From NCBI RefSeq assembly GCF_000422305.1, contig NZ_KE383816.1, forward strand, positions 174,566 through 238,565: 64,000 bases of DNA, read 5' to 3'. The stretch comes from Luteimonas mephitis DSM 12574. Its GTDB lineage: Bacteria; Pseudomonadota; Gammaproteobacteria; Xanthomonadales; Xanthomonadaceae. The stretch's first letter is position 1. Every line of letters starts with the position of its first letter. The notes under the pieces were generated by a model. It saw only the letters and a program-made list of their open reading frames with translations. It had not been told where the DNA came from and did no database searches. Below, one piece after another: positions 8,534-19,922 of this stretch. Both the position numbers and the translations under genes were made by a program.

Positions 8534-10171
8534 TCAGCGCTGCGGCGCGGTAGCCGCGCGGATGCGGCGGTCGAAATCATCGAGGCCCGGCGTGGCCGGA
8601 TCCAGCGCGCGCGCCGAGGCCAGTGCCGCGCTGGCGCCGCGCAATTCACCAGCGCCAAGACGCTCGTCGCCGATCGCCAGCCAGCGCCCGGCCAGCCGGC
8701 GGCGCGCCGATGCCAGCGCGGCGGCATCGGTTTCCAGCACCACGCGCGCATCGAAACAGGCGCGCGCAAGGCCGAGGTTGTTGGCGCGCAGGCCGCGTTC
8801 GAAGCATTCCTTCGCGGCCGGCAGCAGGCGCGCGCTGGCCTTGCGCACGGCGGGATCGTCCGGCGCGATCGCGCGCGCGGCGCGCAGCTTGTCGAAGGCG
8901 CTGTCGCCGGGCGGGTCGAGCAGGTCGCCGCGCGCTTCGGCCTGCCTGGCCTCGTCCAGCAGGCGCGCGACCCGACGCGCGCGCTCGCGTGGCGGCACCT
9001 GGCTGCCCAGGCGTGCATGCGCCTGCCGGGCACGGGCGATGCGGTGCTCGGCTTCCGGGATTCCGGCGGCGTCCGGTGCCAGCGCGCGCGCCCTGTCCAG
9101 CGCCGAGTCGGCGGCGGCGAAGCGGAAATCGGCAGCCAGGGTTTCGGCGCGATGCGCCCAGGCAGCCGCGACGCGCTGCAATCCTGCGTCCGCATCGGCC
9201 TGCTGCCCGGCCTCGCCCAGCAGCCGGTAGCGCTCTTCGGCGCGCTCCAGGCGCCCGGCACGCAGATCTGCGGCGGCGCGGCCGCGCACGTCGTCGAGTT
9301 CCTCGTTCAAGCGCGCCTGGGTGTGGGGCAGGTCGACGTGGCCCGGGTCGAAGTCGCGCGCGGCTGAAATCGCGGCCGTGGCTTTGGCGAGCTTGCCTTC
9401 GCGCAACTGCGCGCGGGCCTGCTGCAGCAGTTCACCCAGCGCGTCCTCGCGGCCTTCGAGCGCGCGCGTATCTTCCGGCTGCAGCGCGAGGATGCGCTGG
9501 TACAGCGGCAGCGCGGCGCTGTCGTCGCCGGTCAGCCGCCCGGCTTCCCGCGCGGCCTCGGCCTGCGCGAGCAGCCGGGGAATGCCGGCATGGGCCGCCT
9601 CGCGCTTGCGCAGCGCCGCGGCCACGGCATCGGCGTCGGCGCGCGGCACCGACAGCGCGCGCGCCAGCCGCAGCGACGCGTGCGCGTCGGCGAAGCGATC
9701 CTGCGCGGTGGCGACGCGCGCCTGCGCCAGCGCCGCTTCCGCCACCTGTCCCAGCCCCACGCGCGCCTCGTCACGGTCGGGGTCCATCGCCAGCGCCGCT
9801 TCGTAAAGCTCGCGCGCGCCGCTGCCGTCGGCCGCGGTCAGCCGGCCCTGCGCCAGCGCCTGCGCCGCCTGCACGCGCAGCGCCTGCGCCCGCGTCTGCG
9901 GCCAAAGCCAGTCGGCCAGCGGCTTGCGGAATGCCACGACCAGCACCGCCGCCAGCAGCGCGCACGCCAGCAGCCACGGCCACCATCGCCGACGCGCAGG
10001 GACGGGCGCGCGGCGCGGCGTGCGGCGCGCGAAGTCGAGGCCCGCCAGCGGCCCCATGCCCGGCTCGCGCCGGCCATCGCCAAGGTCGGCGCCGCGCCCC
10101 CCGTCGGGATGGTTTGGCGTATCGCGTACGTGGATCACCGGCGCAGCATAGAAGATGCCGCCTGAGGCCAC
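8534..10171 (-). CDS. Membrane-anchored TPR-repeat protein of unknown function
   Basis: About 545 residues. A cytoplasmic N-terminus (IHVRDTPNHPD) is followed by one membrane segment near residue 60 (WWPWLLACALLAAVLVVAF), then about 450 residues of Ala/Arg/Leu-rich helical repeats spaced as in tetratricopeptide repeats (for example GARELYEAALAMDPDRDEARVGLG). The GTG at 10171 is preferred because it follows the relA stop (10207) and has a weak GAG upstream; a CTG at 10210 overlapping that stop cannot be excluded. Its place directly downstream of relA suggests cotranscription. No catalytic motif is seen. Confidence 0.75.
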   Translation of the reverse strand: MASGGIFYAAPVIHVRDTPNHPDGGRGADLGDGRREPGMGPLAGLDFARRTPRRAPVPARRRWWPWLLACALLAAVLVVAFRKPLADWLWPQTRAQALRVQAAQALAQGRLTAADGSGARELYEAALAMDPDRDEARVGLGQVAEAALAQARVATAQDRFADAHASLRLARALSVPRADADAVAAALRKREAAHAGIPRLLAQAEAAREAGRLTGDDSAALPLYQRILALQPEDTRALEGREDALGELLQQARAQLREGKLAKATAAISAARDFDPGHVDLPHTQARLNEELDDVRGRAAADLRAGRLERAEERYRLLGEAGQQADADAGLQRVAAAWAHRAETLAADFRFAAADSALDRARALAPDAAGIPEAEHRIARARQAHARLGSQVPPRERARRVARLLDEARQAEARGDLLDPPGDSAFDKLRAARAIAPDDPAVRKASARLLPAAKECFERGLRANNLGLARACFDARVVLETDAAALASARRRLAGRWLAIGDERLGAGELRGASAALASARALDPATPGLDDFDRRIRAATAPQR

Positions 10172-10206
10172 AGTGATCTCGCCGTCGTGCCGCTGGCCCG
10201 CGTTGC

Positions 10207-12384
10207 TCAGGCGCGTCGCGCCTGCTGCACGCCCGGGAGGCTTTCGATCTTGCCGAGCAGGCGCGAGAGCTGGCCGAAATCCTGCACCCGCACTTGCATG
10301 TGCAACCGCTGCTGGCCGTGGCGACCGCTGTCGCTGCGGATCGACAGCACGTGCGCGTCTTCCTGCGCGATCAGGTTGGTCAGGTCCTTGAGCAGGTACT
10401 TGCGGTCGACCGCGTCGACCACCACGCCGGCCTCGTGCCCGCCGCCGGCGCGGCCCCACTCGACCGGCAGCACGCGCTCGGGGCTCGCGGCCGACAGGCG
10501 CAGGAACGCGGCGCAGTCGGCGCGGTGCACGCTCACGCCGCGGCTGCGGGTGAGGTAGCCGGCAACGGCCTCGCCCGGCACCGGCTGGCAGCAGCGCGCC
10601 ACCTGCACCAGCAGGTTGCCCACGCCGACCACGGTGAACGCCGAAGCCGGCGTCCTCGCCGGCTTGCGCGGCACGCGCACGGCCAGTTCGCCATCGCCCG
10701 GAGCGGCCGGTTCGCGCAGGCCGCGCTCGTGTTCGAGCAGCGCGCGCGTGACCTGGTGCGGGCCGACGTCGCCCAGCGCAACCAGCACATGCAGGTCGTC
10801 AAGCGTGGCCGCGTTGAACTTCTGCAGCGCGGGCGCCGGGTCGGCCTGCTGCAGGCCCAGGCGCTTGAGCTCCCTGTCGAGCAGCTCGCGGCCGTCCTGC
10901 AGGTTGCGCGCGCGGTCGAGCTTGTGGAACCAGCTGCGCACCTTCTCGCGCGAGCGCGCGCTGGCGAGGAAGCCGTTGGACGCCAGCAGCCAGTCGCGGC
11001 GCGGCTCGGACACCTTGCCGGTGAGGATCTCGACCCGGTCGCCGCTGCGCAGCACGTGGTCGAGCGGCACGATGCGGCCGTCGACCTTGGCGCCGCGGCA
11101 GCGGTGGCCGACGTCGGTGTGCACGTGGTACGCGAAATCCAGCGGCGTGGCGCCACGCGGCAGGTCGACCACTTCGCCGCGCGGTGTCAGCACGTAGATG
11201 CGGTCCTCGACCAGCTCAGTGTCGAGGCTGCCTGCGAGTTCGCCCGCACCATCGGCGCTGGCATCCAGCAGCCGCCGCATCCATTCGATCTTGCGGTCGA
11301 GCGCGGCATTGCCCGCGGCCGAACGCTGCGGCCCGCTGCGCCCCGCGTAGCCCTGCTCCTTGTAGCGCCAGTGCGCGGCCACGCCCAGCTCGGCCTGCGC
11401 GTGCATCTCGCGGGTGCGGATCTGCACTTCCAGCGTCTTGCCCTCGGGCCCGACCACGGCGGTGTGCAGCGAGCGGTAGTCGTTGTGCTTGGGCCGGGCG
11501 ATGTAGTCGTCGAACTCGCTGGGAATCGGCATCCACAGCGCGTGCGCGACGCCCAGCGCCGCATAGCAGGCGGGGATGTCATCGACCAGCACCCGCACCG
11601 CGCGCAGGTCGTAGAGCTCGCCGATCGGCACGTCCTTCTTCTGCATCTTCTTCCAGATGCTGTAGATGTGCTTGGGCCGGCCGGCGACCTCGCCGTCGAT
11701 GCCCTGTGCGGCCAGCGCCTCGCGCAGCGTCCGGGTGACCTGGTCGATGTACTGCTCGCGGCCGGCGCGCTTGTCGTCGAGCAGGCGCGCGATGCGGCGA
11801 TAGGTCTCCGGCTCGAGGTAACGGAACGCGAGGTCTTCCAGCTCCCACTTGAGCTGCCAGATGCCCAGCCGGTTGGCCAGCGGTGCATGGATGTCGCGGG
11901 TGAGCTGCGCCAGCGCGCGGCGCTCGTCGTCCGGGCGCTGCGAGGCAGTGCGCAGCTGCGCCAGCTGCCGCGCCAGCAGGATCGGCACCACTCGCAGGTC
12001 GCGCACGATCGCCAGCAGCAGGCGCCGCAGGCCTTCGGCGCTGCCCTGCCCGGATCGTTCGGCGTGCAGCGCCCAGACCTGGTTGGCGGCGCGCTGGCCG
12101 TCGAGCAACGCGGCGACCGCCGGTTCGGCGTCGTCCAGCCTTGCGCCCAGCCGCGCAGCGGCGTCCGGCAGTGCGTGCAGGATCGCGGCCAGCACCGCCT
12201 CGCCATCTGCATTGAGCAGCGCGAGCGAGTCGAGGGTGTCGACCAGTTCGGCCAGCGTCGCGTCCGGGGCATCCCCCGCGCCGGCCAACGCCTCGTCGAG
12301 CAACGTCCGCAAACGCCGCGGCAAGGCGGCGACGGCCGGGTGCGCGGCCAGGACTTGCTCGACGTTGTGGACGGGCGACGACAC
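10207..12384 (-). CDS. relA: GTP pyrophosphokinase, (p)ppGpp synthetase I
   Basis: A 725-residue long RSH protein. The N-terminal hydrolase-like region lacks the HD pair (RDLRVVPILLARQLAQL in its place), so it should be inactive for hydrolysis. The synthetase domain has DLRAVRVLV and SEFDDYIARPKHNDYRSLHT; the EFDD at about 290-293 is the EXDD signature of monofunctional RelA rather than the RXKD of bifunctional enzymes. A TGS domain follows at about 390-455 (IYVLTPRGEVVDLPRGATPLDFAY), then a helical/zinc region with CCQPVPGE and a C-terminal ACT domain. It makes (p)ppGpp at ribosomes carrying uncharged tRNA. The GTG start at 12384 has AGGAA upstream. Confidence 0.95.
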   Translation of the reverse strand: MSSPVHNVEQVLAAHPAVAALPRRLRTLLDEALAGAGDAPDATLAELVDTLDSLALLNADGEAVLAAILHALPDAAARLGARLDDAEPAVAALLDGQRAANQVWALHAERSGQGSAEGLRRLLLAIVRDLRVVPILLARQLAQLRTASQRPDDERRALAQLTRDIHAPLANRLGIWQLKWELEDLAFRYLEPETYRRIARLLDDKRAGREQYIDQVTRTLREALAAQGIDGEVAGRPKHIYSIWKKMQKKDVPIGELYDLRAVRVLVDDIPACYAALGVAHALWMPIPSEFDDYIARPKHNDYRSLHTAVVGPEGKTLEVQIRTREMHAQAELGVAAHWRYKEQGYAGRSGPQRSAAGNAALDRKIEWMRRLLDASADGAGELAGSLDTELVEDRIYVLTPRGEVVDLPRGATPLDFAYHVHTDVGHRCRGAKVDGRIVPLDHVLRSGDRVEILTGKVSEPRRDWLLASNGFLASARSREKVRSWFHKLDRARNLQDGRELLDRELKRLGLQQADPAPALQKFNAATLDDLHVLVALGDVGPHQVTRALLEHERGLREPAAPGDGELAVRVPRKPARTPASAFTVVGVGNLLVQVARCCQPVPGEAVAGYLTRSRGVSVHRADCAAFLRLSAASPERVLPVEWGRAGGGHEAGVVVDAVDRKYLLKDLTNLIAQEDAHVLSIRSDSGRHGQQRLHMQVRVQDFGQLSRLLGKIESLPGVQQARRA

Positions 12385-12446
12385 GCGCGGTTCCTGCTCC
12401 GGGGGGAAGGTCTACACTAGCGGCCTCCCGACCCGAGGAACAGACC

Positions 12447-12956
12447 ATGCGCTCGTCGATCCTGCTCGCGTTCACCCTGCTGCTCGGCTGCGCGTTTCCC
12501 GCGTTCGCACAGACCCCGGCCGCGCAGCCGCCGATCGAGCAGGCGATGACGCCGGAACAGTTCAAGGCCGCCGGCCTCGACAAGCTCAGCGCCGAAGAAC
12601 TGGCCAACCTCAACGCCTGGTTGAACCGCACCATCACCACCGAAACCACCAAGGCAGCCGAACAGGCCGCGGTGCAGGCGAAGGAGATGGTGGAAACGGA
12701 GAACCGCGGCTTCTTCCACTTCGGCTCGTCCGAACCGATCGATGCGCACATCGCCGGGCAGTTCAAGGGCTTCCGCAAGGGCAACACCTACACCCTCGAC
12801 AACGGCCAGCAGTGGCGCCAGACCGACACCGCCTCGCTGGCCGGCGTGCGCGTCGAAAACCCGGCCGTCAAGATCACGCCCAGCCTGATCGGCAACACCT
12901 GGTACCTGCGCATCGAGGGCTACAACACCCGCGCCAAGGTCGAGCGGGTCAAGTAA
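12447..12956 (+). CDS. Conserved exported protein, unknown function
   Basis: A 169-residue protein with a clear signal peptide (MRSSILLAFTLLLGCAFPAFAQT); cleavage after AFA is likely, although Cys15 could also act in an atypical lipobox. The mature part begins with a helical segment (MTPEQFKAAGLDKLSAEELANLNAWLN) and continues with a beta-rich domain (YTLDNGQQWRQTDTASLAGVRV ... WYLRIEGYNTRAKVERV). GAGGA lies upstream of the ATG. It is divergent from relA with about 60 bases between. The family is familiar from Xanthomonadaceae as hypothetical proteins; no function is offered. Confidence 0.8.
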   Translation: MRSSILLAFTLLLGCAFPAFAQTPAAQPPIEQAMTPEQFKAAGLDKLSAEELANLNAWLNRTITTETTKAAEQAAVQAKEMVETENRGFFHFGSSEPIDAHIAGQFKGFRKGNTYTLDNGQQWRQTDTASLAGVRVENPAVKITPSLIGNTWYLRIEGYNTRAKVERVK

Positions 12957-13001
12957 CGCAACCACGCATTCGCAACGCGAGTGCCCTTGCCATGGCGTCA
13001 C

Positions 13002-16000
13002 CTACCGCAGCCGCGCCATCCGCGCGGCGAGCTTCTTTGGTGACACCCCGCCCTTCGCGCCCAGTTCCTGGGCGAACAGCGAAACGCGCAGTTCCTCGAT
13101 GTCCCAGCGCAGCGCCTGCCACTCGGGATCGTCGGCATGGCCTTCGGCGGCGGCTTCGGCCAACGCCTGGGTGAACGGCTTGAGGTCGAGCATGCGCTGC
13201 TGGTCGCGCGGCGGGTCGTTGAGCGCGCGCTGCGCGCGCGTGGCCAGCGCGCGCAGGTAGCGCGGGTACTCGGCCAGCGCCTGCGCCGGCACGTCGCGCA
13301 GGAAACCCGGCGGCACCAGCGCGGCCAGCTGCGCCTGCATGTCGTCGAGGTTGCCGCGCGCCCAGCCGACCAGTTTCGAATCGAGCTTCGCGCGCACCTC
13401 GGCCACCAGCCCGAGGATGGTCTCGGCCTGCTGCAGCCGCGCCATCGCTTCACCGAACAGCGCCTTGCCGATCGCATCGCTGCGCGCGGCGAACGCCGCC
13501 GCGTCGCGGATGTCGCCGAGCCCGCCCGCCGCAAGCGCGGCGAACGCGCCATCGACGAGATCCTCGCGCAAATGATCGGCGGGCCTGCCGCTGGACGAGG
13601 CACGCGGCGCTGCGGACTCGATCGCCGCATAAAGCAGCGCCGTCTTCGGCGGGACCGGCAGCTGCTTGCGCGCCTGGCGCACGCGATCGGCCAAGGCAAA
13701 CGCCAGCAGCCTGCGCACGCCGCGCGGATGGTGGCGGCGCGCTTCGTCGCGGTCGGCGTGCACGTCGAGGCGGACGCTGTCGCCGTCATCGTGCAGCGCC
13801 GGATAGGCGGGTACGCCGCCGGCGCCCGGTACCGATTCCGGAATGGGCTCAGCCGGGAATTCCACCAACCCGTCCTGCGCCAGGCCTTCCGAAGCACGCG
13901 CGGCAAACGCATCGCGTGCCTGTGCGCCGAAGCGTGCGCGCAGCGCGTCCAGGTCGCGTGATTCGGCCAGCACGCTGCGGCCGTCGGTATCCAGCAGGCG
14001 CAGGTTCGCACGCAGGTGCGGCTCGAGCGCGGCCTCCTCGAAATCGCCGCCCGTGACCTCCACGCCGGTCATCCGCTTGAGGAACCGCGCCAGCGTGCCG
14101 GCAAACGCGTCGGCGCCTGCATCGGCGCTGCCGTGCGCCTGCGCGAACGCGCGCGCGAAATCCGGCGCCGGCACGAAGTTGCGCCGCAGCGATTTCGGCA
14201 GGGTGCGGATCATCGCCGCCGCCTTGTCCGCGACGAAGCCGGGCGCCAGCCACGACAGTCGCGGGGCATCCAGCGCGTTGAGCAGGTGCAGCGGCACGAC
14301 AACGGTCATGCCGTCGTCCACCGCACCGGGCTCGAAGCGATAGCGCACCGCCAGCCGCGCGTCGCCAAGCGCGATGAACGCCGGGAAAAGGTCCGCGTCG
14401 GCGCCATCGGCCACCAGCAGGTCGTCGCGGCTCCATTCCAGCGCCTGCTTCGCGGCGGCCGGCAGCTTCGCGTACCAGGCATCGAGCGCTTGCACGCTGG
14501 TGATCTCCGCGGGAATCCGGTCGCGGTACCACTGCGCCATCCACTCTTCGTCCACCACCAGCCCGGCGCGCCTCTGCTTGGCTTCCTCTTCTTCGGCCTG
14601 CGCCAGCACCTTGCGGTTGCGCGCGACGAAGGCGCTGCGGGTGTTGATCTCGCCCGTGACCAGGCCGTCGCGCACGAAGATGTCGCGCGACTCCTCCGGG
14701 TACAGGCCGCCGTAGTGGATCGGCTGCTTCGGCGCCAGCACCAGGCCGAACAGCGAGACCTGCTCGCTGCCGACCACCCGGCCCTGGCTGCGCGACCAGC
14801 GCGGATCGAAATGCCGGCGCGCAAGCAGGTGCGGCAGCTCGGCGATCGCCCATTCCGGCTCGATCGCCGCGTTGGTCAGCGACCACACTTTCTCGGTATC
14901 GAGCAGCGTGGCCGACAGCACCCACGGCGGCGGCTTCGATGCCAGCGGCGAACCGAGGAACAGCTGGAACCTGCGCCCGCGCGGCCCTTCGTACTGGCCG
15001 CGCTCGGTGCGGTGCCCGAGCTGGGTGGGCAGGCCGGCGATCAACGCGCGATGCAAGCGGACATACGCAGCCGTGCGCGACTCGTTGGGTGGCGTCGAAA
15101 CGGACGCAGCTGCCTTGTCGCCACCGGCATGCAGGCGCGAGAGACCGGCGTCCGGCCCCGCATTCGACCCCGTGGTCCCGCGCCGGCCGCGCCTGCGTCG
15201 AGAGACAGTCTCTCGCGCTTGCGCGCTGGCAGCCGCGTCTTCAGCCTGCGCGCCTGGCCGGATCGGTTGCGCTTCGGGCAGGTCGTCCGCGAACACCAGT
15301 CCGCTGCCCGCGGCTTGCTCCTTCCAGCCCAGTTCCTCGCACTGCAGCTTCAGCTGCCGGTGCAGCTCGCGCCATTCGCGCATGCGCAGGAAGCCGAGGA
15401 AGTGCCGCTCGCACCACTTGCGCAGCTGTGACTGGGTCGACGCCTCGTGCACGAGACGATAGGCCTCCCAGAGCCTGAGGATGCCGACGAACTCCGATTT
15501 CGGATCGCGGAACTGCGCGTGCGCATTGTCGGCGGCGGCGCGCTGGTCGGCCGGCCGTTCGCGCGGATCCTGGATGCCCAGGAACGAGGCGATCGCCAGC
15601 ATGTCGTGCAGGCAGCCGTGCGCCTGCGCGGCGACCAGCATGCGCGCGAGCTTCACGTCCACCGGCAATTTCGCCATCGTGCGGCCGATCGGCGTGAGCC
15701 TGCGCTGCGCATCGACCGCGCCGAGTTCGGCCAGCTGCTGCCAGCCGTCGGCAATCGCGCGCGGATCGGGCGGATCGATGAAGGGGAAATCCTCGACGAG
15801 GTTCGCATCGCTGCGCCTCTCCCCGTCTCCCCGCCCGCGTCGCCGCTTGCCGCCGCGATCGCCGTCGCCACCCAGGCCGAGGGAGAGCATCCGCAGGATC
15901 ACCCCGGCCAGCGCCGCACGGCGGATCTCCGGGTCGGTGTACGCCGCGCGCGATTCGAAGTCGGCCTCGGAATAGATCCGGTAGCAGGTGCCCGGCGCGA

Positions 16001-17213
16001 TGCGGCCGCAGCGGCCCTTGCGCTGGTCGGCGCTGGCCTGGCTGACCGGCTCGGCGTGCAGCCGGTCGAGCTTCAGCCGCGGGCTGTAGCGCTTGACCCG
16101 CGCCAGGCCGGGATCGACCACGTAGTGGATGCGCGGCACCGTCAGCGATGTTTCCGCGACGTTGGTCGCCAGCACGATGCGGCGCTGCGGGCCGGGGTTG
16201 AACACCCGGTCCTGGTCGCGCGCCGACAGCCGCGCGTACAGCGGCAGCACTTCGGTATGGCGGTATTTCCGGTGTTCCAGCGCCTGGTGCGCGTCGCGGA
16301 TCTCGCGCTCGCCGGGCAGGAAGACCAGGGTGTCGCCCATCGGCCTTTCGCGCGCGATCTCGTCGCAGGCGGCAAGGACGCCGTCGAGCACGGTGCGCTC
16401 GCCTTCGTCCTCGCCCTCCCCTTCCAGCGGCCGGTAGCGCACTTCCACCGGATAGCCGCGGCCCTCCACGTTGACCACCGGCGCGCCGTCGAAGTGCGCG
16501 GCGAAGCGTTCGGTGTCGATGGTGGCCGAGGTCACGATCACCCTCAGGTCGCGGCGCCGCTGCAGCAGCTGCTTCAGGTAGCCGAGCAGGAAGTCGATGT
16601 TGAGGCTGCGCTCGTGGGCCTCGTCGATGATGATGGTGTCGTAGGCCGACAGCCAGCGGTCCGAGGCGATCTCGGCCAGCAGGATGCCGTCGGTCATGAA
16701 CTTGACCGCGGTGTCGGCCGAGACGTTGTCGGAGAAACGCACCTGGAAGCCGACCGCGCCGCCCAGCGGCACCTGCAGCTCCTCGGCGACGCGCCGCGCC
16801 ACCGCGCGTGCGGCGATCCGGCGCGGCTGGGTGCAGGCAATCATCCCCGCCGCGCCGCGGCCGGCGGCCAGGCACAGTTTCGGCAGCTGGGTGGTCTTGC
16901 CCGAACCGGTCTCGCCGGCGACCACCACCACCGGGTGGTCCCGGACCAGCGCAACGATGTCGTCGGCATGCGCGGCAATCGGCAGCGACGGATCCACGGC
17001 TGCCAGCGGCAGGCGCGCCGCACGCGCGGCGCGGCGTTCGACCGACTGCGCCAGCGCGACCTCGAATGCCTCGCGCGCGCCGGCATCCGCCGGCGCGGCC
17101 TGCCAGCGGCGCAGCAAACCCTTCAGGCGCGCGGCATCGCGGCTGCAGGCGCCGTCGATGGCGCGCTGCGCCTGCCTTGACGCGGCACTTGCATTTGGCT
17201 CTTTAGGCTTCAT
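13002..17213 (-). CDS. hrpA: ATP-dependent RNA helicase HrpA (DEAH box)
   Basis: A 1403-residue DEAH/RHA helicase. Walker A is GETGSGKT near 100-107, the DEAH box near 197-200, SATIDTERF is motif III, and the C-terminal helicase domain ends in the QRKGRCGRIAPGTCYRIYSE region. The long C-terminal half matches the DUF3418 region of HrpA. HrpA resolves stalled ribosomes and remodels structured RNA. The linker between the core and the C-terminal domain (residues about 640-715) is about 75 residues longer than expected and includes a palindrome-encoded, Arg/Gly/Ser-rich stretch (15135-15218). It is divergent from dps. Confidence 0.95.
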   Translation of the reverse strand: MKPKEPNASAASRQAQRAIDGACSRDAARLKGLLRRWQAAPADAGAREAFEVALAQSVERRAARAARLPLAAVDPSLPIAAHADDIVALVRDHPVVVVAGETGSGKTTQLPKLCLAAGRGAAGMIACTQPRRIAARAVARRVAEELQVPLGGAVGFQVRFSDNVSADTAVKFMTDGILLAEIASDRWLSAYDTIIIDEAHERSLNIDFLLGYLKQLLQRRRDLRVIVTSATIDTERFAAHFDGAPVVNVEGRGYPVEVRYRPLEGEGEDEGERTVLDGVLAACDEIARERPMGDTLVFLPGEREIRDAHQALEHRKYRHTEVLPLYARLSARDQDRVFNPGPQRRIVLATNVAETSLTVPRIHYVVDPGLARVKRYSPRLKLDRLHAEPVSQASADQRKGRCGRIAPGTCYRIYSEADFESRAAYTDPEIRRAALAGVILRMLSLGLGGDGDRGGKRRRGRGDGERRSDANLVEDFPFIDPPDPRAIADGWQQLAELGAVDAQRRLTPIGRTMAKLPVDVKLARMLVAAQAHGCLHDMLAIASFLGIQDPRERPADQRAAADNAHAQFRDPKSEFVGILRLWEAYRLVHEASTQSQLRKWCERHFLGFLRMREWRELHRQLKLQCEELGWKEQAAGSGLVFADDLPEAQPIRPGAQAEDAAASAQARETVSRRRRGRRGTTGSNAGPDAGLSRLHAGGDKAAASVSTPPNESRTAAYVRLHRALIAGLPTQLGHRTERGQYEGPRGRRFQLFLGSPLASKPPPWVLSATLLDTEKVWSLTNAAIEPEWAIAELPHLLARRHFDPRWSRSQGRVVGSEQVSLFGLVLAPKQPIHYGGLYPEESRDIFVRDGLVTGEINTRSAFVARNRKVLAQAEEEEAKQRRAGLVVDEEWMAQWYRDRIPAEITSVQALDAWYAKLPAAAKQALEWSRDDLLVADGADADLFPAFIALGDARLAVRYRFEPGAVDDGMTVVVPLHLLNALDAPRLSWLAPGFVADKAAAMIRTLPKSLRRNFVPAPDFARAFAQAHGSADAGADAFAGTLARFLKRMTGVEVTGGDFEEAALEPHLRANLRLLDTDGRSVLAESRDLDALRARFGAQARDAFAARASEGLAQDGLVEFPAEPIPESVPGAGGVPAYPALHDDGDSVRLDVHADRDEARRHHPRGVRRLLAFALADRVRQARKQLPVPPKTALLYAAIESAAPRASSSGRPADHLREDLVDGAFAALAAGGLGDIRDAAAFAARSDAIGKALFGEAMARLQQAETILGLVAEVRAKLDSKLVGWARGNLDDMQAQLAALVPPGFLRDVPAQALAEYPRYLRALATRAQRALNDPPRDQQRMLDLKPFTQALAEAAAEGHADDPEWQALRWDIEELRVSLFAQELGAKGGVSPKKLAARMARLR
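15135..15218. repeat. Palindromic element inside the hrpA linker
   Basis: An 11-bp inverted repeat, GCGCGAGAGAC at 15135-15145 and GTCTCTCGCGC at 15208-15218, with a tight inner palindrome CGAGAGAC-A-GTCTCTCG at 15199-15215. It lies in frame in hrpA and encodes RETVSRRRRGRRGTTGSNAG-like sequence, which core HrpA proteins lack. Confidence 0.6.
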
Positions 17214-17298
17214 CTGTCTGATTAGACGGCACGATCCGATTCCACGCGCCTGCCGCCCGTCCCTATTGTGGCGTCATGCCCTTTCCAGGAGAAACCCG

Positions 17299-17853
17299 AT
17301 GGCCAAGACCCCGAGCAAGAAATCCAGACCGGCTGCCCCGAAACCCGCCGCATCGCCAGGTCCCGGCGACCGCGGCCCGGCCATCGACATCGGGATCGAT
17401 GCGACCGATCGCAAGAAGATCGCCCAGGGACTGTCGGTGTTCCTGTCCGACGCGTTCACCCTGTACCTGAAGACCCACAACTTCCATTGGAACATCACCG
17501 GGCCGATGTTCAACGCCCTGCACAACATGTTCGAAGAGCAGTACACCGAGCAGTGGAATGCGCTGGACGAAACCGCCGAGCGCATCCGCGCGCTGGGCTT
17601 CAACGCGCCGGGTTCGTATGCCGAGTTCATCCGCCTGTCGACGATCAAGGAAGAACCGGGCCTGACCGAGGCTCCCGACTGGCGCGAGATGGTACGCCAG
17701 CTGGTGGTCGGCAACGAGGCTGTCTGCCGCACCGCGCGCGAGGTGCTGGACATCGCCGACGCCGCCGACGACGCGCCTACCGAAGACCTGCTGACCCAGC
17801 GCCTGCATACCCACGAGAAGTACGCCTGGATGCTGCGCTCGCTGCTGCAGTAG
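17299..17853 (+). CDS. dps: Dps-family DNA-binding ferritin-like protein
   Basis: A 184-residue protein. A Lys/Ala/Pro-rich N-terminal tail (MAKTPSKKSRPAAPKPAAS) is suited to DNA binding. The ferritin-like four-helix domain has the ferroxidase-site signature TLYLKTHNFHWNITGPMF and EEQYTEQWNALDETAERIRALG. It oxidises and stores iron with hydrogen peroxide and protects DNA in stress or stationary phase. AGGAG lies 8 bases before the ATG. The tail resembles mycobacterial and Xanthomonas Dps variants more than E. coli Dps. Confidence 0.93.
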   Translation: MAKTPSKKSRPAAPKPAASPGPGDRGPAIDIGIDATDRKKIAQGLSVFLSDAFTLYLKTHNFHWNITGPMFNALHNMFEEQYTEQWNALDETAERIRALGFNAPGSYAEFIRLSTIKEEPGLTEAPDWREMVRQLVVGNEAVCRTAREVLDIADAADDAPTEDLLTQRLHTHEKYAWMLRSLLQ

Positions 17854-17860
17854 CCGGCAC

Positions 17861-17883
17861 GGGCCGCCGCAACGCGGCCCTTT
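17861..17883 (+). terminator. Probable terminator hairpin of dps
   Basis: Stem GGGCCGC with GCGGCCC around a 6-base loop, followed by only TTT, 7 bases after the dps stop. It is adequate as an intrinsic terminator, although the T-run is short. Confidence 0.5.
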
Positions 17884-17890
17884 CCCCGCC

Positions 17891-17974
17891 GTAGGAGCGG
17901 CCCATGGCCGCGAGCTTCTTGTTTCCGGCTTCCGGCAGGCCAGCAAAAAGCTCGCGGCCATGGGCCGCTCCTAC
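17891..17974. repeat. GTAG palindrome (GTAGGAGCGG class)
   Basis: It starts GTAGGAGCGGCCCATGGCC and ends with the reverse complement, GGCCATGGGCCGCTCCTAC. This class occurs nine times in the window (17891, 31149, 37069, 38712, 48070, 53411, 57208, 60521, 61915). The GTAG boundary and imperfect hairpin fit the REP elements mobilised in trans by TnpA-REP (RAYT) transposases in related genera. No such transposase gene lies in this window. Confidence 0.85.
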
Positions 17975-18060
17975 GGGATCATTTGCGGGGGCCAAGTCCC
18001 TACGCCGCCGCGCGACAATCCCCGACTGACCCGCGACGCCGGCTTGCTACCCTTGCATGC

Positions 18061-19890
<1,830 letters not shown>

Positions 19891-19922
19891 AACCGGCGAC
19901 AGGCCGGGCCGCGACGCGGCGG

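Noticed and set aside
12408..12446. TACACT as a -10 box for the small exported protein gene
   Set aside because: The -10-like sequence lies 28 bases before the ATG but has no convincing -35, so it was not listed as a promoter.
17260..17275. TATTGT as a -10 box for dps, and an OxyR site
   Set aside because: The matching -35 is poor and no OxyR-type pattern is recognisable.
16684..17298. Longer N-terminal extension of Dps
   Set aside because: The open frame upstream overlaps hrpA on the other strand; the ATG at 17299 has an ideal AGGAG and a typical Dps start.
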